From NCBI RefSeq assembly GCF_029784135.1, contig NC_073746.1:164615296-164679295 (forward strand): a stretch of 64,000 nt of DNA. Reading direction: 5' to 3'. The position numbers and the translations under genes were made by a program. The notes under the pieces are model-generated. The model had not been told where the DNA came from. It searched no databases and worked only from the letters and a program-made list of their open reading frames with translations. Numbering within the stretch: the stretch's first letter is position 1; each line of letters begins with the position of its first letter. The DNA is from Toxorhynchites rutilus septentrionalis (Eukaryota > Arthropoda > Insecta > Diptera > Culicidae). Positions 11,340 to 22,290 of this stretch are shown here, piece after piece.

Positions 11340-13080
11340 TTCACCGCCGCCACTTTAGAAACTCCGATGCCACCTTTTAATTATTCTCCTCCTTCGCCTT
11401 CATCACCATCATCATCCGATGGCATCGCCATTTGCTGCTGCGTTGAAACCTGCGCCTGTTGCTCTCCCGGCAGTGCAGGCGAACGACGGGAGGAAAATAC
11501 GGCAAATGATTTTGCATTGCGCCAGGTCAGGGCAGACACTCCTGCTGCTGTACATTTATATATAAACATGGCGCGTTTGTTTTAAATTTTAATTACACGA
11601 CCTTTTCTGCATTGTCGATATTTGAGCAAGGGAGGAGGAGGAAGAGAAGAGCACGCGGGACGGGGAAAACTTTCAAACTGACGTCGAAAAGTTTAGTCTG
11701 TCTGTGATCCCCGCCGCCGCCGCGTGCTCTAGGTCTCTATTTATAGCGCAACCGATTAAAATTCTCGTCGTCTTCAGTCTTCGGCAACGATTCCGAGAGC
11801 CGTCAAGTTTCTGAGCAGATAGAGGAGGACTCATGAACTCGCCGGGCTACGTCGTGTGAAGCCCCACCAACCAAACCGTGTTGGTGTGGTCAGTTCGCTG
11901 TCATCGTGGTGTTCCCGACTAATACGGGCGCAGCAAATAAATCTATAAGAGCAATTAAACACGATGTCCTGCATCCCTCCCTCGAATGCCACCATTCCCA
12001 GTGCCCCCCTCCCCATTTTGTGCATTCCTCCCATCATGCTTCACGATTTTTACGCTTTATGAACCCCGCTAATCCAGAGCGAGAGACACACGATCAATTG
12101 ACCGTTTCACGAACCGGCGATAATAGCAACTGCTATCGCGGTTGTAAATCTTTATCTCCTCGCCGGTGCAAGTGTACAAAATGCCTTTTTTTGCGCAGCG
12201 ATGTTTTATTCATTAGTCCATTTATAGAGGGGGCGCAGTGTGCAGTGGGGGATTGTCCAAGCGCCACATCGGGCCAGTGTTGCCAGTTTTCCAATTTTTC
12301 ATTTCGACAACGCTCTAAACCTTTTCAATATGTTCACCACGAAGCTGACAACCACCCAGAGACCCACAAAAACCCGGACGCAGTCGTAAAGTTGCCTTTT
12401 TTACGGCTGTCGATTATTATTATTTTTAATTGGTTCACTCCAAGACCGGCATTAACGGTCGACCCTGCATACGGCAGTATCACACGTCATGGTGGCGGCC
12501 CTGAAGGACCTTGAAAAGCGTATGTTTGACATCTGAACACACATACACACACACACACACACACCGGATGATACGTTCGTGTGTGTGGTGGCGAGAGAAC
12601 TAACCACGATTAACTCCGGCGAAGTTTGCTCACGTTATTACGAACCATATTAACCTGAATCCAATAATGATAATTAAGTAATTTGTTCTCTGGGAGTGAT
12701 TGCTCGCCAGGGAATGGGGACTGACTGACAGAGAAATCATTCTCATTATCTCCCTCGTGTGAGAGACGGACAGACATTCTACGAGGAAATATTTTTGCAC
12801 TGCATCGAACAAATCAAACAAAACGCCCGCGGGCAAACCACAGCTGACTGATACAGGGCGCACTTGAGATTGCGTAAATGATTAAGCTAGACATACACAT
12901 TCCGCGAGTATCGTGGGAGGCGAAGAAAATGACCGCCGGGTCCGCGGGGAAAAACCTGTTGGTATGCGCATTATTGTTATTATCATCGTGAAGCTAAGCG
13001 ACGGTGCAACAGTGTTGCACCGGTGGGATATGCCGGGTTCGAGTGGAATACAATCGTCGATGTACACTCCTCTACTGTTG
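11340..13080. promoter_or_regulatory. GC-rich island with CA microsatellite
   Basis: Composition is GC- and CG-richer than the surroundings, with CCGCCGCCGCCGCG near 11709 and a CA-repeat at about 12539-12563. A 202-aa plus frame (11906-12514) and several minus frames have no recognisable domain. Could be conserved noncoding DNA, a promoter or untranslated exons; nothing decides between these. Confidence 0.25.
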
Positions 13081-13387
13081 TTACTTTTTTGAAGTGAATA
13101 GTCCGAGTATTGTCCAAGGAAAAATATGCATATGGAAGGACCGAGCGCTAATTCTTTAATGATTTTTGTATTGCATTACTTGATATAAGGTTATGTCTGG
13201 GCGTTATCATTTCACAGATTATTCTATTCAGAGCCGATATTTTAAAGTGGTTATCAACGAGAACGGAATCAAACGATGGTGGAAATACTTGCATGAAAAA
13301 TAACGTTAACAAAAAAGGACACCAGAATTACATCTCTCGTTTCCCAAAAACAATCATCTCCGAAAAAAAAAAATCAACAAATTATAC

Positions 13388-13640
13388 AATGCATCATCTT
13401 TCGCAGAACGGCAACAGAAAGTCCAAACCGAGTCGAGTAGAGTGGCGGCAGCGACAGCAACCACAACGGAACAAATTTTCATCTTCAACTGTGGACCGAA
13501 GAACATAGTTCTCACCGCAGTAAAATACTTTCTTCGCTTTAGACATGCTGCACTTTGACAGTACTTTTAGCCCGGAAACAATGATCGAATTCGAGGAAAT
13601 TGAATGATCGATCGGGAAAAGCCAACAATAAGCCTGAAAA
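13388..13640 (+). repeat. Dispersed family X, copy 1
   Basis: Contains TCTTTCGCAGAACGG, ACGGAACAAATTTTCATCTTC, CGAAGAACA and CCGGAAACAATG in the same order as in the copy at 45567-45910. Partial copies lie at 16930-17290, 22130-22260, 31495-31620 and 62465-62770. No coding capacity or defined ends are visible. Confidence 0.7.
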
Positions 13641-13799
13641 TCAGCAACCAGGGATGCCAACCTTCCTGATTTTTTAGGATTTCCCAGACTTTTTGGCACG
13701 TTCCCTGATATCCTGACAAACACGTAGGTTTTTAAGCGTTGCCAAATGTAGACTGAAATGGTTACCATTGAGAGATTTTAATATACTAATATTATTATA

Positions 13800-14860
13800 T
13801 TAATTGATTGGTCTTTTTCAAGACTAGAGGCGAATGATCTTTATAGTTTAAGGCTTCTATAATAGAAAAAAATCAGTGAATCACTCACGATCGGTCAGTA
13901 TTCATAAGTCACCGGACTAGCGGCCAGATGACAGCCTTCCTCGAGGCTTGTTTCGCTAGAGGGGAATTAACCGAAAGGTTTTCAATCTCTAAAACACAAA
14001 GTGCTTCGAAAACTACAAAAATTCAACTCTTCGTCTGTTCTCGTGTCTATGTATGATTTTTTATGCTTTGCTACAACATTACAGTCCTTGAATGTGAGCT
14101 CTTTTCACCTAATGGGAGAGGAAAAGCCATTTTGAGTTTTGATTTTTCTGTTTTTTATTTAGTTTTTCGGCCGCCATTTCAACTAGAAGCCAAATACCAA
14201 AGAGCACTATTCAGTTGCATTGCTTTGAATAGATCCAAATTCGTTCAAAATCGCAAATGGCTTTTCACAAAAACTAGAGTTAGTTTTTTATTTTTCTAAT
14301 TGGTCTTTTTCGAGGCTAGAGGCGAATGAATTGCAAAAGTTCAAAGCCTTTAAAATTAAACTAATGAAAACTACTATATTGACGATACTTTTTGCAGACC
14401 TAGATGTTTCCCTGGCACAGACTACGAACTCGAGGAACCTGACGAATTCGTCATTGAACGAGTAGAGCGGAGTTAGTAGCAGGAAGGCCGTTACATATCT
14501 GTGGCATATCTTTTTCGAAGATAGTCAAAAACAGGCAATAAATATATCGTTACGTAATCCTACTTCAACTTTGCGGTCGTGTCTAGAGTAAATTTGTAAA
14601 ATTTCGTATTCTGAAATAACATCATAAGTAATGGAAACAGAATTGATTATTATAATTTTTTGTTGTCGGAAAAGAGCTTGTGAAGCGTGTTCTGATTTAT
14701 TGGTTAAGTTTTTCAGTTCATACGCCTCTAGCCTTGAGAAAAAAAGCCAATTTGAAAATCTTAGTTAAACTCTCGACCTTGAGGAAGACCATTTGAAAAG
14801 CCTCGATGCCGCTATCGTCTGATCGCTGGCTGGATGACTGATGATTCATGAATGATTTAT
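13800..14860. repeat. Repeated arm sequences related to family X
   Basis: Three strings related to TTGGTCTTTTTCAAGACTAGAGGCGAA occur at about 13810, 14300 and, inverted, 14720. Relatives occur near 31690, 32690, 33410, 47780 and 62510. They often lie next to family X core copies and may be that family's outer arms. The rest is AT-rich without a gene. Confidence 0.5.
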
Positions 14861-15295
14861 TGACGACTTATTTTGGTTGATCATTTCAATTTCGTGAATT
14901 CGAGCATGGTGTCCGGGTCAAATGTGGCATCAGGGTGCAGCGCATTTGAAGCCAAACGTAAAGAAAGTATTTTTCAGTGGTGAGAGCTGTTCTCATCGAT
15001 GAAAAATTGAAGGCGAAAATTGTTGTCCGCAGTGGTTACTGTTACAGCTGCCACCACCACACAACCAATTCGGTTCGAATTTTCTGTTGCCGTTCAGCGA
15101 AAGAAGCATAGTATAATTTGCGGATTATTGCTTGGGTTGATTGGCTTACCTGTAAGTGGCGTAATATTCTGTGAACTTATGAAAGTAAAATTGTGTTGTT
15201 TGGTTCAGGAGTTAGGCGTATGTTTTCTGGTAATTCCGTATGGGTACAGAATTTCTACCGCAATACAGCTCTAAAATCATGGAGTGGGAATATTT

Positions 15296-15308
15296 TATAT
15301 ATTATATA

Positions 15309-15382
<74 letters not shown>

Positions 15383-15441
15383 ATAATATTATATATATTT
15401 AATAATATTATATATATTATAATAATATTATATATTATGCT
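15296..15441. repeat. (AT)n microsatellite
   Basis: A long, nearly pure TA/AT alternating run followed by interrupted TATATTTAATAATATTATATAT units. Long frames across it translate as Ile/Tyr repeats and are artefacts. Confidence 0.97.
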
Positions 15442-15601
15442 CTCCTTTCCATCAAACAGCATCATGAACATCCCTAATACCTGGTGTTTAAATAAGGTCG
15501 AATAAAAACCATCGCACACGCCTCATAATGCGTCTCCACCGTGCATCGTTCGTGACCTACCAAACCACTCCATGAAATGGGAAACTACGACCTCCACTCA
15601 C

Positions 15602-15836
15602 CTTGCTTAATTTTTCGCCCTCATGGTGTGGCAGCATCTGCCGAAGACTCTGGAAGCCGGCGTTTATGCTCTGCATGCGTCTTCTCTCGTTGCTGTTCGC
15701 AATCTCCCGGCGCATCCGCTTCTCGTCCTTATCCATCGCGATGCTGCGGGGGGCTGAGTTGTTATTGTTATTATTGCCATTGGCCATTCCACCGCCCCCG
15801 CCCACACCTTCCTCGGTGGTAACGCGGCAAAACCTG
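15602..15836 (-). CDS. crp: AP-4/cropped bHLH transcription factor, internal exon
   Basis: AP-4 (TFAP4; Drosophila cropped) is a nuclear bHLH-leucine-zipper factor that binds symmetric E-boxes as a homodimer. The exon encodes 78 residues after a single leading nucleotide. Residues 1-36 are low-complexity (a glycine run and an NNNNNN run). The basic region (MRREIANSNERRRM) carries the DNA-contacting Glu-Arg-Arg-Arg. Helix 1 follows (QSINAGFQSLRQMLP), then the loop HHEGEKLSK. REIANSNERRRMQSINAGFQ is essentially diagnostic of AP-4. On the minus strand the exon is preceded by a T-run and CAGCAG and followed by GTGAGTGG, so it ends on a complete Lys codon. CAGCAG is a NAGNAG tandem acceptor: using position 15836 or 15833 would include or skip one residue. 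Helix 2 and the zippers must lie in a later exon, which I could not find between 1 and 15600. The exon is partial but looks undamaged. Identification is from recognised family sequence; the gene symbol follows the fly ortholog. Confidence 0.93.
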
Positions 15837-15850
15837 CTGAAAAAAAAACA
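15837..15850 (-). promoter_or_regulatory. Splice acceptor of the AP-4 exon (NAGNAG)
   Basis: Read on the minus strand, a run of T residues is followed by CAGCAG. The first CAG gives an exon start at 15836, the second at 15833. Both keep the same reading frame. Confidence 0.85.
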
Positions 15851-16929
15851 GAGAACAAAGAATATCTAGGTTAGGCTGGTGGGTTATTTTTTGTTGTCTC
15901 GTTAGCTAATTGCAATTTACAACAGTGTTGCGGCTGCTGCTGTTCCGGTGATCCCCCTACCACATGAAAAAAAATTGAGTTCGACCATTTTAGCCTCACA
16001 GGATGCCGAAAATAGATTTCGGCGATAATCTGTGTCACGCTGTGTTGTTTTGTTCGCAGCGCTAGAGAGGAAATGTTTCGGTATTTTCCCAACTATTTCG
16101 GCACTCGATAGTCGAATGTGTTCCGAAAATAACCACCGAATAGAAAGGGGTACGTACATACCGTCTGGGAGGAACACACCCCCACCGACGACACTTGCGA
16201 AGAAGTGCGGTTTTAATCCGAGCTAGACACTAGCGGAACAGTTTGTGATGAATCTTATTTCCGGCAGAATAATTAATTATGTGTGTTCATGTGTGCGAAG
16301 CGAATCAAAATTATCCCAACAGCTGATAATAAATCATTTATTTTTTTCTGCAATGAATCCCTATCAATGAATCCTAATCAAAACAAACAAATCAAGCAAA
16401 AAGTTCAAAATTATTCATACACCGTGCTTCGAATCACGTTCCGCAAGTTGCATTGTGGAGAGAAAATTTATCATTCTATCAGTATTTTGTGTGGAAATTT
16501 TCTGTTACGGCAGGAAGGGAGTATTACCAGTCAGCATGTCTAAAGATGTTTATAGTGTTCCATAAAGACACCGCCGGGATACTGCTGTTTGCGGTTTGTA
16601 ACGATTTAATTTTGTTTCCAATGTCGTCAAGTAATCACATGTTTTTTCTGTTAGTTCGATGTGAGAAAAATGAATTATCCTGAATCTGTCTTGGGTGATT
16701 ACGTTTTTCTTTAATTGACATTGGAAATAGTGTATCGATCACAAGAAAAGGATTTTTAATGACAAAGTCATGAGAACAGAAATAGATTGAACATTCGCCC
16801 TACTACTTTATATTCAAAAAGACGGGTAAATAATGTCGGGGACATAACCGGAATGATGTAAGACAACATCATGGGCTGCTAATTTTAAGACATTTTTTTT
16901 TCATAAATAGTGTAACAGCGGAACAATTT
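15851..16929. other. Probable intron or flank of the AP-4 gene
   Basis: Lies immediately upstream of the AP-4 exon in transcription direction. No upstream coding exon was recognised. Open frames up to 88 aa have no recognisable similarity. Confidence 0.4.
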
Positions 16930-17290
16930 ATCACCTTCATTTTTTAAGAGAAGAACACAGTTCTTACAGCTGGAAAATACTTCTTTATATCCGGCTTGAA
17001 TTGTGCTGCACTTGGACTTGGACACTTTCAACCGGAAACAATGCACGGATCCGTGAACATTGAATGATTGATCAAAAGTAAAAAAAAGTCACCAATAAGC
17101 CCAAAAATACTTCTCAATCAAATCAAGCTCTTTCACGGCAAAAAATATAAAAAACAATTCGCTTTTTATTGTTCCTGATGTTACTCTGAAATTCATCAAA
17201 CTTTTTAAAGTAACCCAGAAAAAGGCAACTGAAGATGATTGATTAATGATTTATCTTGTTCTCGCAAGGACGATACACAAGCTGACCATA
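16930..17290 (+). repeat. Dispersed family X, copy 2 (diverged)
   Basis: Shares GAAGAACACAGTTCT, a TATCCGGCTTGAATT-like string, CCGGAAACAATG and the downstream ACTGAAGATGATTGATT with the other family X copies, in the same orientation and order. Confidence 0.6.
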
Positions 17291-17989
17291 TGTCGAAATG
17301 TGTACTTTGATTGCCAATGCACGTGACGCATCTTTGTTTCTATACACATAGTGCAATCACAGGCGAATCTATATTTTTACCAGCACCACCGCCATTTAGG
17401 ACACATAAAATCAAAAATGCTCATTTGTGATTCAATCACATACACTCTTTTCCTAACGGTATGAAAACCGATCCGAAGTACCTTTTCATCGAGTTTCCAC
17501 CTCGGATTTGAGAACAGAAATTTGCAATTGCAATGCAATGCAGTTTGACATCGTTCATTGACTACTCTCCCTTCGAAGCGATTCCGCGTTGTCGAGAAAA
17601 ACCCTCTGCTTGCTGGCTGAAGAATGAATTTATGCGCAAATGCACACCGAGAAAAATTGTGCCCAGGTTTGCTTCTGTGTCAGTGCAAGCCCTGCACTCT
17701 GCTTGCGTTTTGCATATTCTGAGAATGCAAAAAAATGCACGTTCATTCAACGCCGTAGCGAAATGGAAACTGAGTTTGACTAGAGCGAACTAAATATCTA
17801 TATAAGATGACTTCATATTCTCATTTTCTCTTGGATAGAATGATACGCACGTATTGATGTACTTAAATTGTACTTCGCGGAAACTTTAGTAGCACTTTTT
17901 TACCGTTATAATTTGAGAAGCACAATTTGGATCACTCAAAACGTGGAATTTCATTCAATTATTCAATTATAAGTTTCAAAAAATCTTAC
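17291..17989. other. Unannotated stretch, no gene recognised
   Basis: The 86-aa plus frame at 17533-17793 has no recognisable domain; otherwise AT-rich sequence. Confidence 0.3.
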
Positions 17990-18700
17990 GGTACTCATGG
18001 GACTTGGGAGCCAATTTGGATGGAAAATCCAATTAAGAATGATTCAACCAAGTTTCCGGAGCTTCTGGCGAGTCAGCAAAGACATGTGAGGCCTTGCGCT
18101 GTCCGGAACACAACACCTCTTCTGTTGGCCAATTCTGGTCATTACGGCTAGATTCAAACGGTTCAGTTGTTGACAGTAGAGATCTGAGTTTAGTGTTTGG
18201 ACATACGGAAGCAACTCATAATAAATTATCCTTTCCAAGTCCAACCAAATACACAGTACAACCTTCCTGGCCTTTTTTCTTGGTTTGAACACCATTTGAG
18301 CTGCTACGAAACGCTTTGGACACGACCATTTTCGCACAATATTGGCGTATATAACCCATATCTCATCCCCAGTCACCATCCGTTAGAGAAATGGGTCGAT
18401 TTCATTCCATTTGGCCAGGGTTTCGCGGATGGAAATTGGAAATTGATGTGGCACCCAAGCATCGAGCTTCTTTTTGTCTAGCTTTGCGCAAATGGTTCAA
18501 AACTATTTTATGATCGACGAACAGCCTGAACCTGAACAGAATCGACGAAACCAAAATTGCACGTAATTAGCTGTTACAGTATCGGCACCAAAAACGTCAT
18601 TTATGGTTTTAGCAGGCAGCAACATCACTCGTACACCTTTTATCTTTAGGATAATCATCATACCATTAATTATTTCATAATTATCATACCATTTCATTCA
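17990..18700 (-). pseudogene. Decayed mariner transposase (cecropia-like)
   Basis: A minus-strand relic of a Tc1/mariner DDD transposase. Frame 18379-18044 contains MVTGDEIWVIYANIVRKWSC (first catalytic Asp), a CIWLDLERIIYYELLPYVQT segment, NSDLYCQQLNRLNLA, then PDSARPHM in place of the usual QDNARPH, and TRQKLRKLG. Upstream, 18697-18503 carries a degraded DNA-binding domain with FGADTVTANYVQFWFRRF. The third catalytic region and defined inverted repeats were not found. Many changes make this an old, inactive copy, more diverged than the neighbour at 18896-21001. Confidence 0.85.
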
Positions 18701-18999
18701 GCCGAAAAAGACGTATTAATGCTCAAAATCTTACACCCTAAACGTAACGCTCTCGTTTCTGAAATTTGAAACTTACACCCCAGTATAGAAATGAAAAGCG
18801 AAGTCCTACGTCAAAATGAAAGTTGTTCAAATAAAAAAAAACCCAATATTTATATCAAGAATAAAAATTTTAATTTAAAAAATGGGCGGGTTATATTAGG
18901 CTGTCAAAAAAGTCCTGCGGTATTTTTTTTGAATTTTCATTTGTTCATAAAATTAGTTACAATCATCTGTTTTAAGTCAAATATGCGCCGTTTTGTTCG

Positions 19000-19676
19000 A
19001 TGACTTGTTCCCAACGAGATGCCAACTTCATAATACCCCTGTTATAGAAGCTCGCTTCCTTATTGGCAAAAAAACTCGGATAGCCAATTTTCACAGGCCT
19101 CTTTTGTGGCTAACTTCTGACTACCTAGCTCGTTCGCCATGGACAAAAACAGGTGGTAGTCACTTGGTGCGAGGTCCGGACTATACGGCGGATGCAAAAG
19201 AACCTCCCATCCGAGCTCCCGGAGCTTCTGGCGCGTCACCAAAGAAGTGTGTGGCCTGGCGTTGTCCTGATGGAAGACAATGCGGCCTCTGTTTATCAAA
19301 GAATGCCTCTTCTTCATGAGTACTACCTTCAAGCGGTCCAGTTGTTGGGAAGCAGCTCATAATAGATTATTCCTTGACAATCCCACCAAACACACAGCAG
19401 AACCTTCCTGGCCGTTAATGAGGGCTTGGCCACCGTCTGAGCCTTCAGCGGGCTTCGACCACGGCCGTTTGCGCTTCACGTTGTCGTAAGTGACCCACTT
19501 TTCATCGCCAGTCACCATCCGCTTCAGAAACGGGTCGATTTTGTTGCGATTCAGCAGCGATTCACATGCGTCGGTACGGTCAAAGATGTTTTTTTGCGTC
19601 AACGTGTGTGGCACCCATACATCGAGCTTCTTTGTGAATCCAAGCTTCTTCAAATGGTTAATAACGGTTTGACGAC
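19000..19676 (-). pseudogene. Mariner transposase, catalytic part (broken)
   Basis: Continues the transposase whose N-terminus lies at 20829-20532. On the minus strand: QTVINHLKKLGFTKKLDVW, MVTGDEKWVTYDNVKRKR (first Asp), then a frameshift after WSKP. An internal deletion around 19340-19350 removes roughly 13 codons normally between YELLP and LDRL. Next come VFHQDNARPH (second Asp) and HPPYSPDLAPSDYHLF (third Asp, 34 residues after the second as in DD34D). A one-base expansion in an A-run near 19071 shifts the end after NWLSEFF. Catalytic residues are present but the frame is not intact. Confidence 0.92.
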
Positions 19677-19679
19677 TTA

Positions 19680-20528
19680 AGGTAGAAACAGAATGCCGCG
19701 TTGTGCGTTGCTTCTCATCAGCTGTCATTGCTTGCGTATTGTACTAAAACATTCGCCCGACGCAGTCTGTTGATTTGCAGTCACAATCTAGCATTCGCGT
19801 CTCCACTTTTCATGTAAACAAAAACAAAATAAAATTCGTATGAAAATCTTGTTCTTGTTGTGTCCACGGATCAGTTGAATGTTTTTGAAACAACACATTG
19901 ACATTTTCGCGCTGCCGGCATTGAGCTTTATTTACTAGTTTAGGAGAGCGTGAAAGAATAGATGATTTTCAGTCGGAATGAACACGTTTTCAAAATTTTA
20001 AATTATGAATGAAAATTAGCTTTTACATCAAACTAGTATTCTATTTAAAAGAAAAACATTTTGGTTTGCAGATGGTGAAAAAGTCCCATACGAAAATTGT
20101 TTATGAAGACAACTCTGTATTATGATGAAATTCAATGTTGGAATTGTTTAGCCATATGGTTGAATGAAAGTCAGAAACATGTGTTTCAAGTAATCAAATA
20201 ACACGATGTGAAAATTTTGAAAATTTTCATTCAAATTTTAAATTTAAAAACCGGCTTCGTGTCTTCTAATCTGACAGAGATTATACTAACTAGTTTGGGA
20301 CCCAAATTATGGCCCTAATTTGAAGTTGCCACCAGACGTCGCCACCATGCCACTGTCATCGCGAATTCGGCGCAAGCAGTTTAGAACAAATGTTAGCGTC
20401 TAGTACAACGATGCCAATGACGCAACGCATTATTGTGTTCGACTAAATGGAAACACACATATTTAAAATGAAGTGTCAAAGTACAATTGTCGCAACGCGA
20501 CGCATAGCGCGGCATTCTGGTCCCACCT
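19680..20528. mobile_element. Harbinger-like MITE inside the mariner, TTA duplication
   Basis: The ends form an imperfect inverted repeat: AGGTAGAAACAGAATGCCGC at the left and, read inward from the right, AGGTGGGACCAGAATGCCGC. Flanks are TTA at 19677-19679 and 20529-20531. A 3-bp TWA/TTA duplication is typical of PIF/Harbinger transposition. Internal sequence is noncoding; about 19940-20375 is related to the interior of the MITE at 30689-31048. Deleting the element and one TTA restores the mariner frame across the site exactly. Confidence 0.85.
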
Positions 20529-20531
20529 TTA

Positions 20532-20829
20532 TCCCCAGCTCTTGGCCGATGCTACGCCTGCTACTATGCCGGTCTTTCTCGGCTAATTCAGCGATTTTGT
20601 CGCAATTTTCGACAACAGGTCTTCCGGAGCGTGGCGCATCTTCGACAACCTCTACACCAGAACGACAACGTTGAAACCATCGTTGTGCGGTGGAAATGGA
20701 AACTGTATCGGGTCCATAAACTGCACAAATTTTATTGGCAGCTTGAGATGCATTTTTGCCTTTGTAGTACTTAGTAGTACTGTAAAATATGTCGGATTTT
20801 CTCTTTATTTTGCTCCATATTTGCGACAC
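20532..20829 (-). pseudogene. Mariner transposase N-terminal domain
   Basis: Minus-strand start codon at 20829. The helix-turn-helix region contains KNASQAANKICAVYGPDTVS, TAQRWFQRCRSG and VEDAPRSGRPVVE, then the second HTH begins with SIGQELGI, where the MITE interrupts. The open frame continues into MITE sequence, which is spurious. This is the paired-type DNA-binding half of the catalytic fragment at 19000-19676. Confidence 0.92.
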
Positions 20830-21127
20830 TATAACTCACGAACGACTTAGCCAAACAAAACACTGCCAAGGACTATATTATAGCGCACAAAAATACCTTT
20901 CCAACAAGCTATAGTATGACTCGATACAATGAATACAACTAGTACTACGCGCTTACAACGACAACTCGCGGAAATACCGCAGGACTTTTTTGACACCCTA
21001 ATATATATGATATAACCGCAAGGTTGATGTGGGACTACAGTTGGCTTAGAAATCATTCGTTTGTATTGATTAAATTATTGATTGAAGAAACAGTTCTTGA
21101 ATTCAACATATTCGCTTTGTCAGTAAA

Positions 21128-21331
21128 GAATTTGAACAAACGCCATGTAAAGTTCCCTCAACTTGTATATGTATGCAATGCCGTTTTCCACAGGCACCTT
21201 GATTTTGATGGCTGTGATAGGGAACACATGTCGGCGGGAACAAAAGTTCCCTTACTTGCATGTATTTGTACAGCCAAATTCCCCAGGCACCTTGGTCGGG
21301 GAAACCGTAGATCGGGCCAATCAAAACGGGG
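21128..21331 (-). repeat. Dispersed tandem-type family Y, inverted copy
   Basis: Read on the minus strand, it carries CGTTTTGATTGG, GGTGCCTGGGGAATTTGG, CAAATACATGCAAGT, TTTTGTTCCCGCCGACATG and GTGTTCCCTA. These match the plus-strand repeats around 30490-31185 in order. About 1.5 units are present. Confidence 0.75.
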
Positions 21332-22129
21332 CAGTTAGGGCGTTTAGATAGCGCTTGACATTTTACAGTTATACAATAGCCTATCTCAGGAAAAATAACA
21401 TTTTCTCAATTGTGATATATGAAATATTTCCTATCAATTGATGCAAACATCTTTCCGATCTATTAAGAAATGTTGAGTTGTAAGCATTCGAACTCTTTCA
21501 TTGTTTCTTGCACGTTCTGTGTTTAGGTTTTCATTTTATCCCCATATATTCTGGTAAGACGTAGTCCCACGTCAAAACATTCAAATCGTTCCGTTTTTGT
21601 GGTTTTCAGTGTCGAACATAAATACTCCCATAAAAAAAGTTTTGAAACTACTTGTCTGACTTCCTTTTTTTCACCAGTCAATTCAAGTCTAAATTATTTA
21701 GATGAGATTACTAGGATTCCATCTAAAACTTGGATTTTTTTTGTGAATGTCAAAAGCGAAGACTCTGCCTGATTTTTTTAAAATCTGCATAATTTTTTAC
21801 GTCAAATCAAAAATCCAACAAGGTATGTCCTTTTGTTTTTGAGGCATTTTCCCACAATATTAATTTATACATTTTATTCAATGAAAACATAGCTCAAAAA
21901 TTAACATATATACCTTCTTGTAATTGGGATACACCTTTAAGTAGAAATTTGATAAGCAGTTCAATATTTTCCCTACATATGCTTAACACCTCTCGTTAGT
22001 AAAGAGAAAAATTGTAAACGGATTGTGTCAAAAACACGCCCGTTCTACTAACGTAGGACTACAATATTATTTTATTCAATTCTCTTGTTTCTCACTTAGA
22101 ATACTATTTTAGAATGCAGCGAAATCTTA
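21332..22129. other. AT-rich stretch, nothing recognised
   Basis: No coding motif, tandem array or terminal-repeat element supported. Confidence 0.3.
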
Positions 22130-22290
22130 AAATTGACTGTTGAAAATTTTTGGTGGCCCCGAAAAGGGCCGATGGTTTGTGTGGTTTCACAAATCAGCTG
22201 AAGATGGTTGATTGATGATTCATGCTGACCCTCGCGGAAATATTACACAAGCTGACCATTGCTGCACGCACTGTACCTAGTATTCATCGC
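22130..22290 (+). repeat. Dispersed family X, 3' part
   Basis: Carries GTGGCCCCGAAAAGGGCCGA, CAGCTGAAGATGGTTGATTG and ATGATTCATGCTGACCCTCG, shared with the distal parts of the copies at 45866 and 62688. Confidence 0.6.

Larger units (their letters stand above)
18896..21001 (-). mobile_element. Mariner element with both TIRs, interrupted by a MITE
   Basis: Ends are TTAGGCTGTCAAAAAAGTCC (18896) and the inverted TTAGGGTGTCAAAAAAGTCC (ending 21001). Each is flanked by TA (18894-18895 and 21002-21003), the canonical mariner target duplication. Total length is 2106 bp; without the 849-bp insertion at 19680-20528 and one 3-bp duplicate it is 1254 bp, a normal mariner length. It encodes a broken cecropia-type transposase on the minus strand. 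Confidence 0.93.

Noticed and set aside
11381..11569. Acidic, Gln-rich minus frame as a possible AP-4 C-terminal exon
   Set aside because: It is on the right strand and low-complexity, but lacks zipper heptads or recognisable AP-4 sequence and has no convincing acceptor.
15193..15519. Ile/Tyr-repeat frames on both strands
   Set aside because: Translation of an (AT)n microsatellite.
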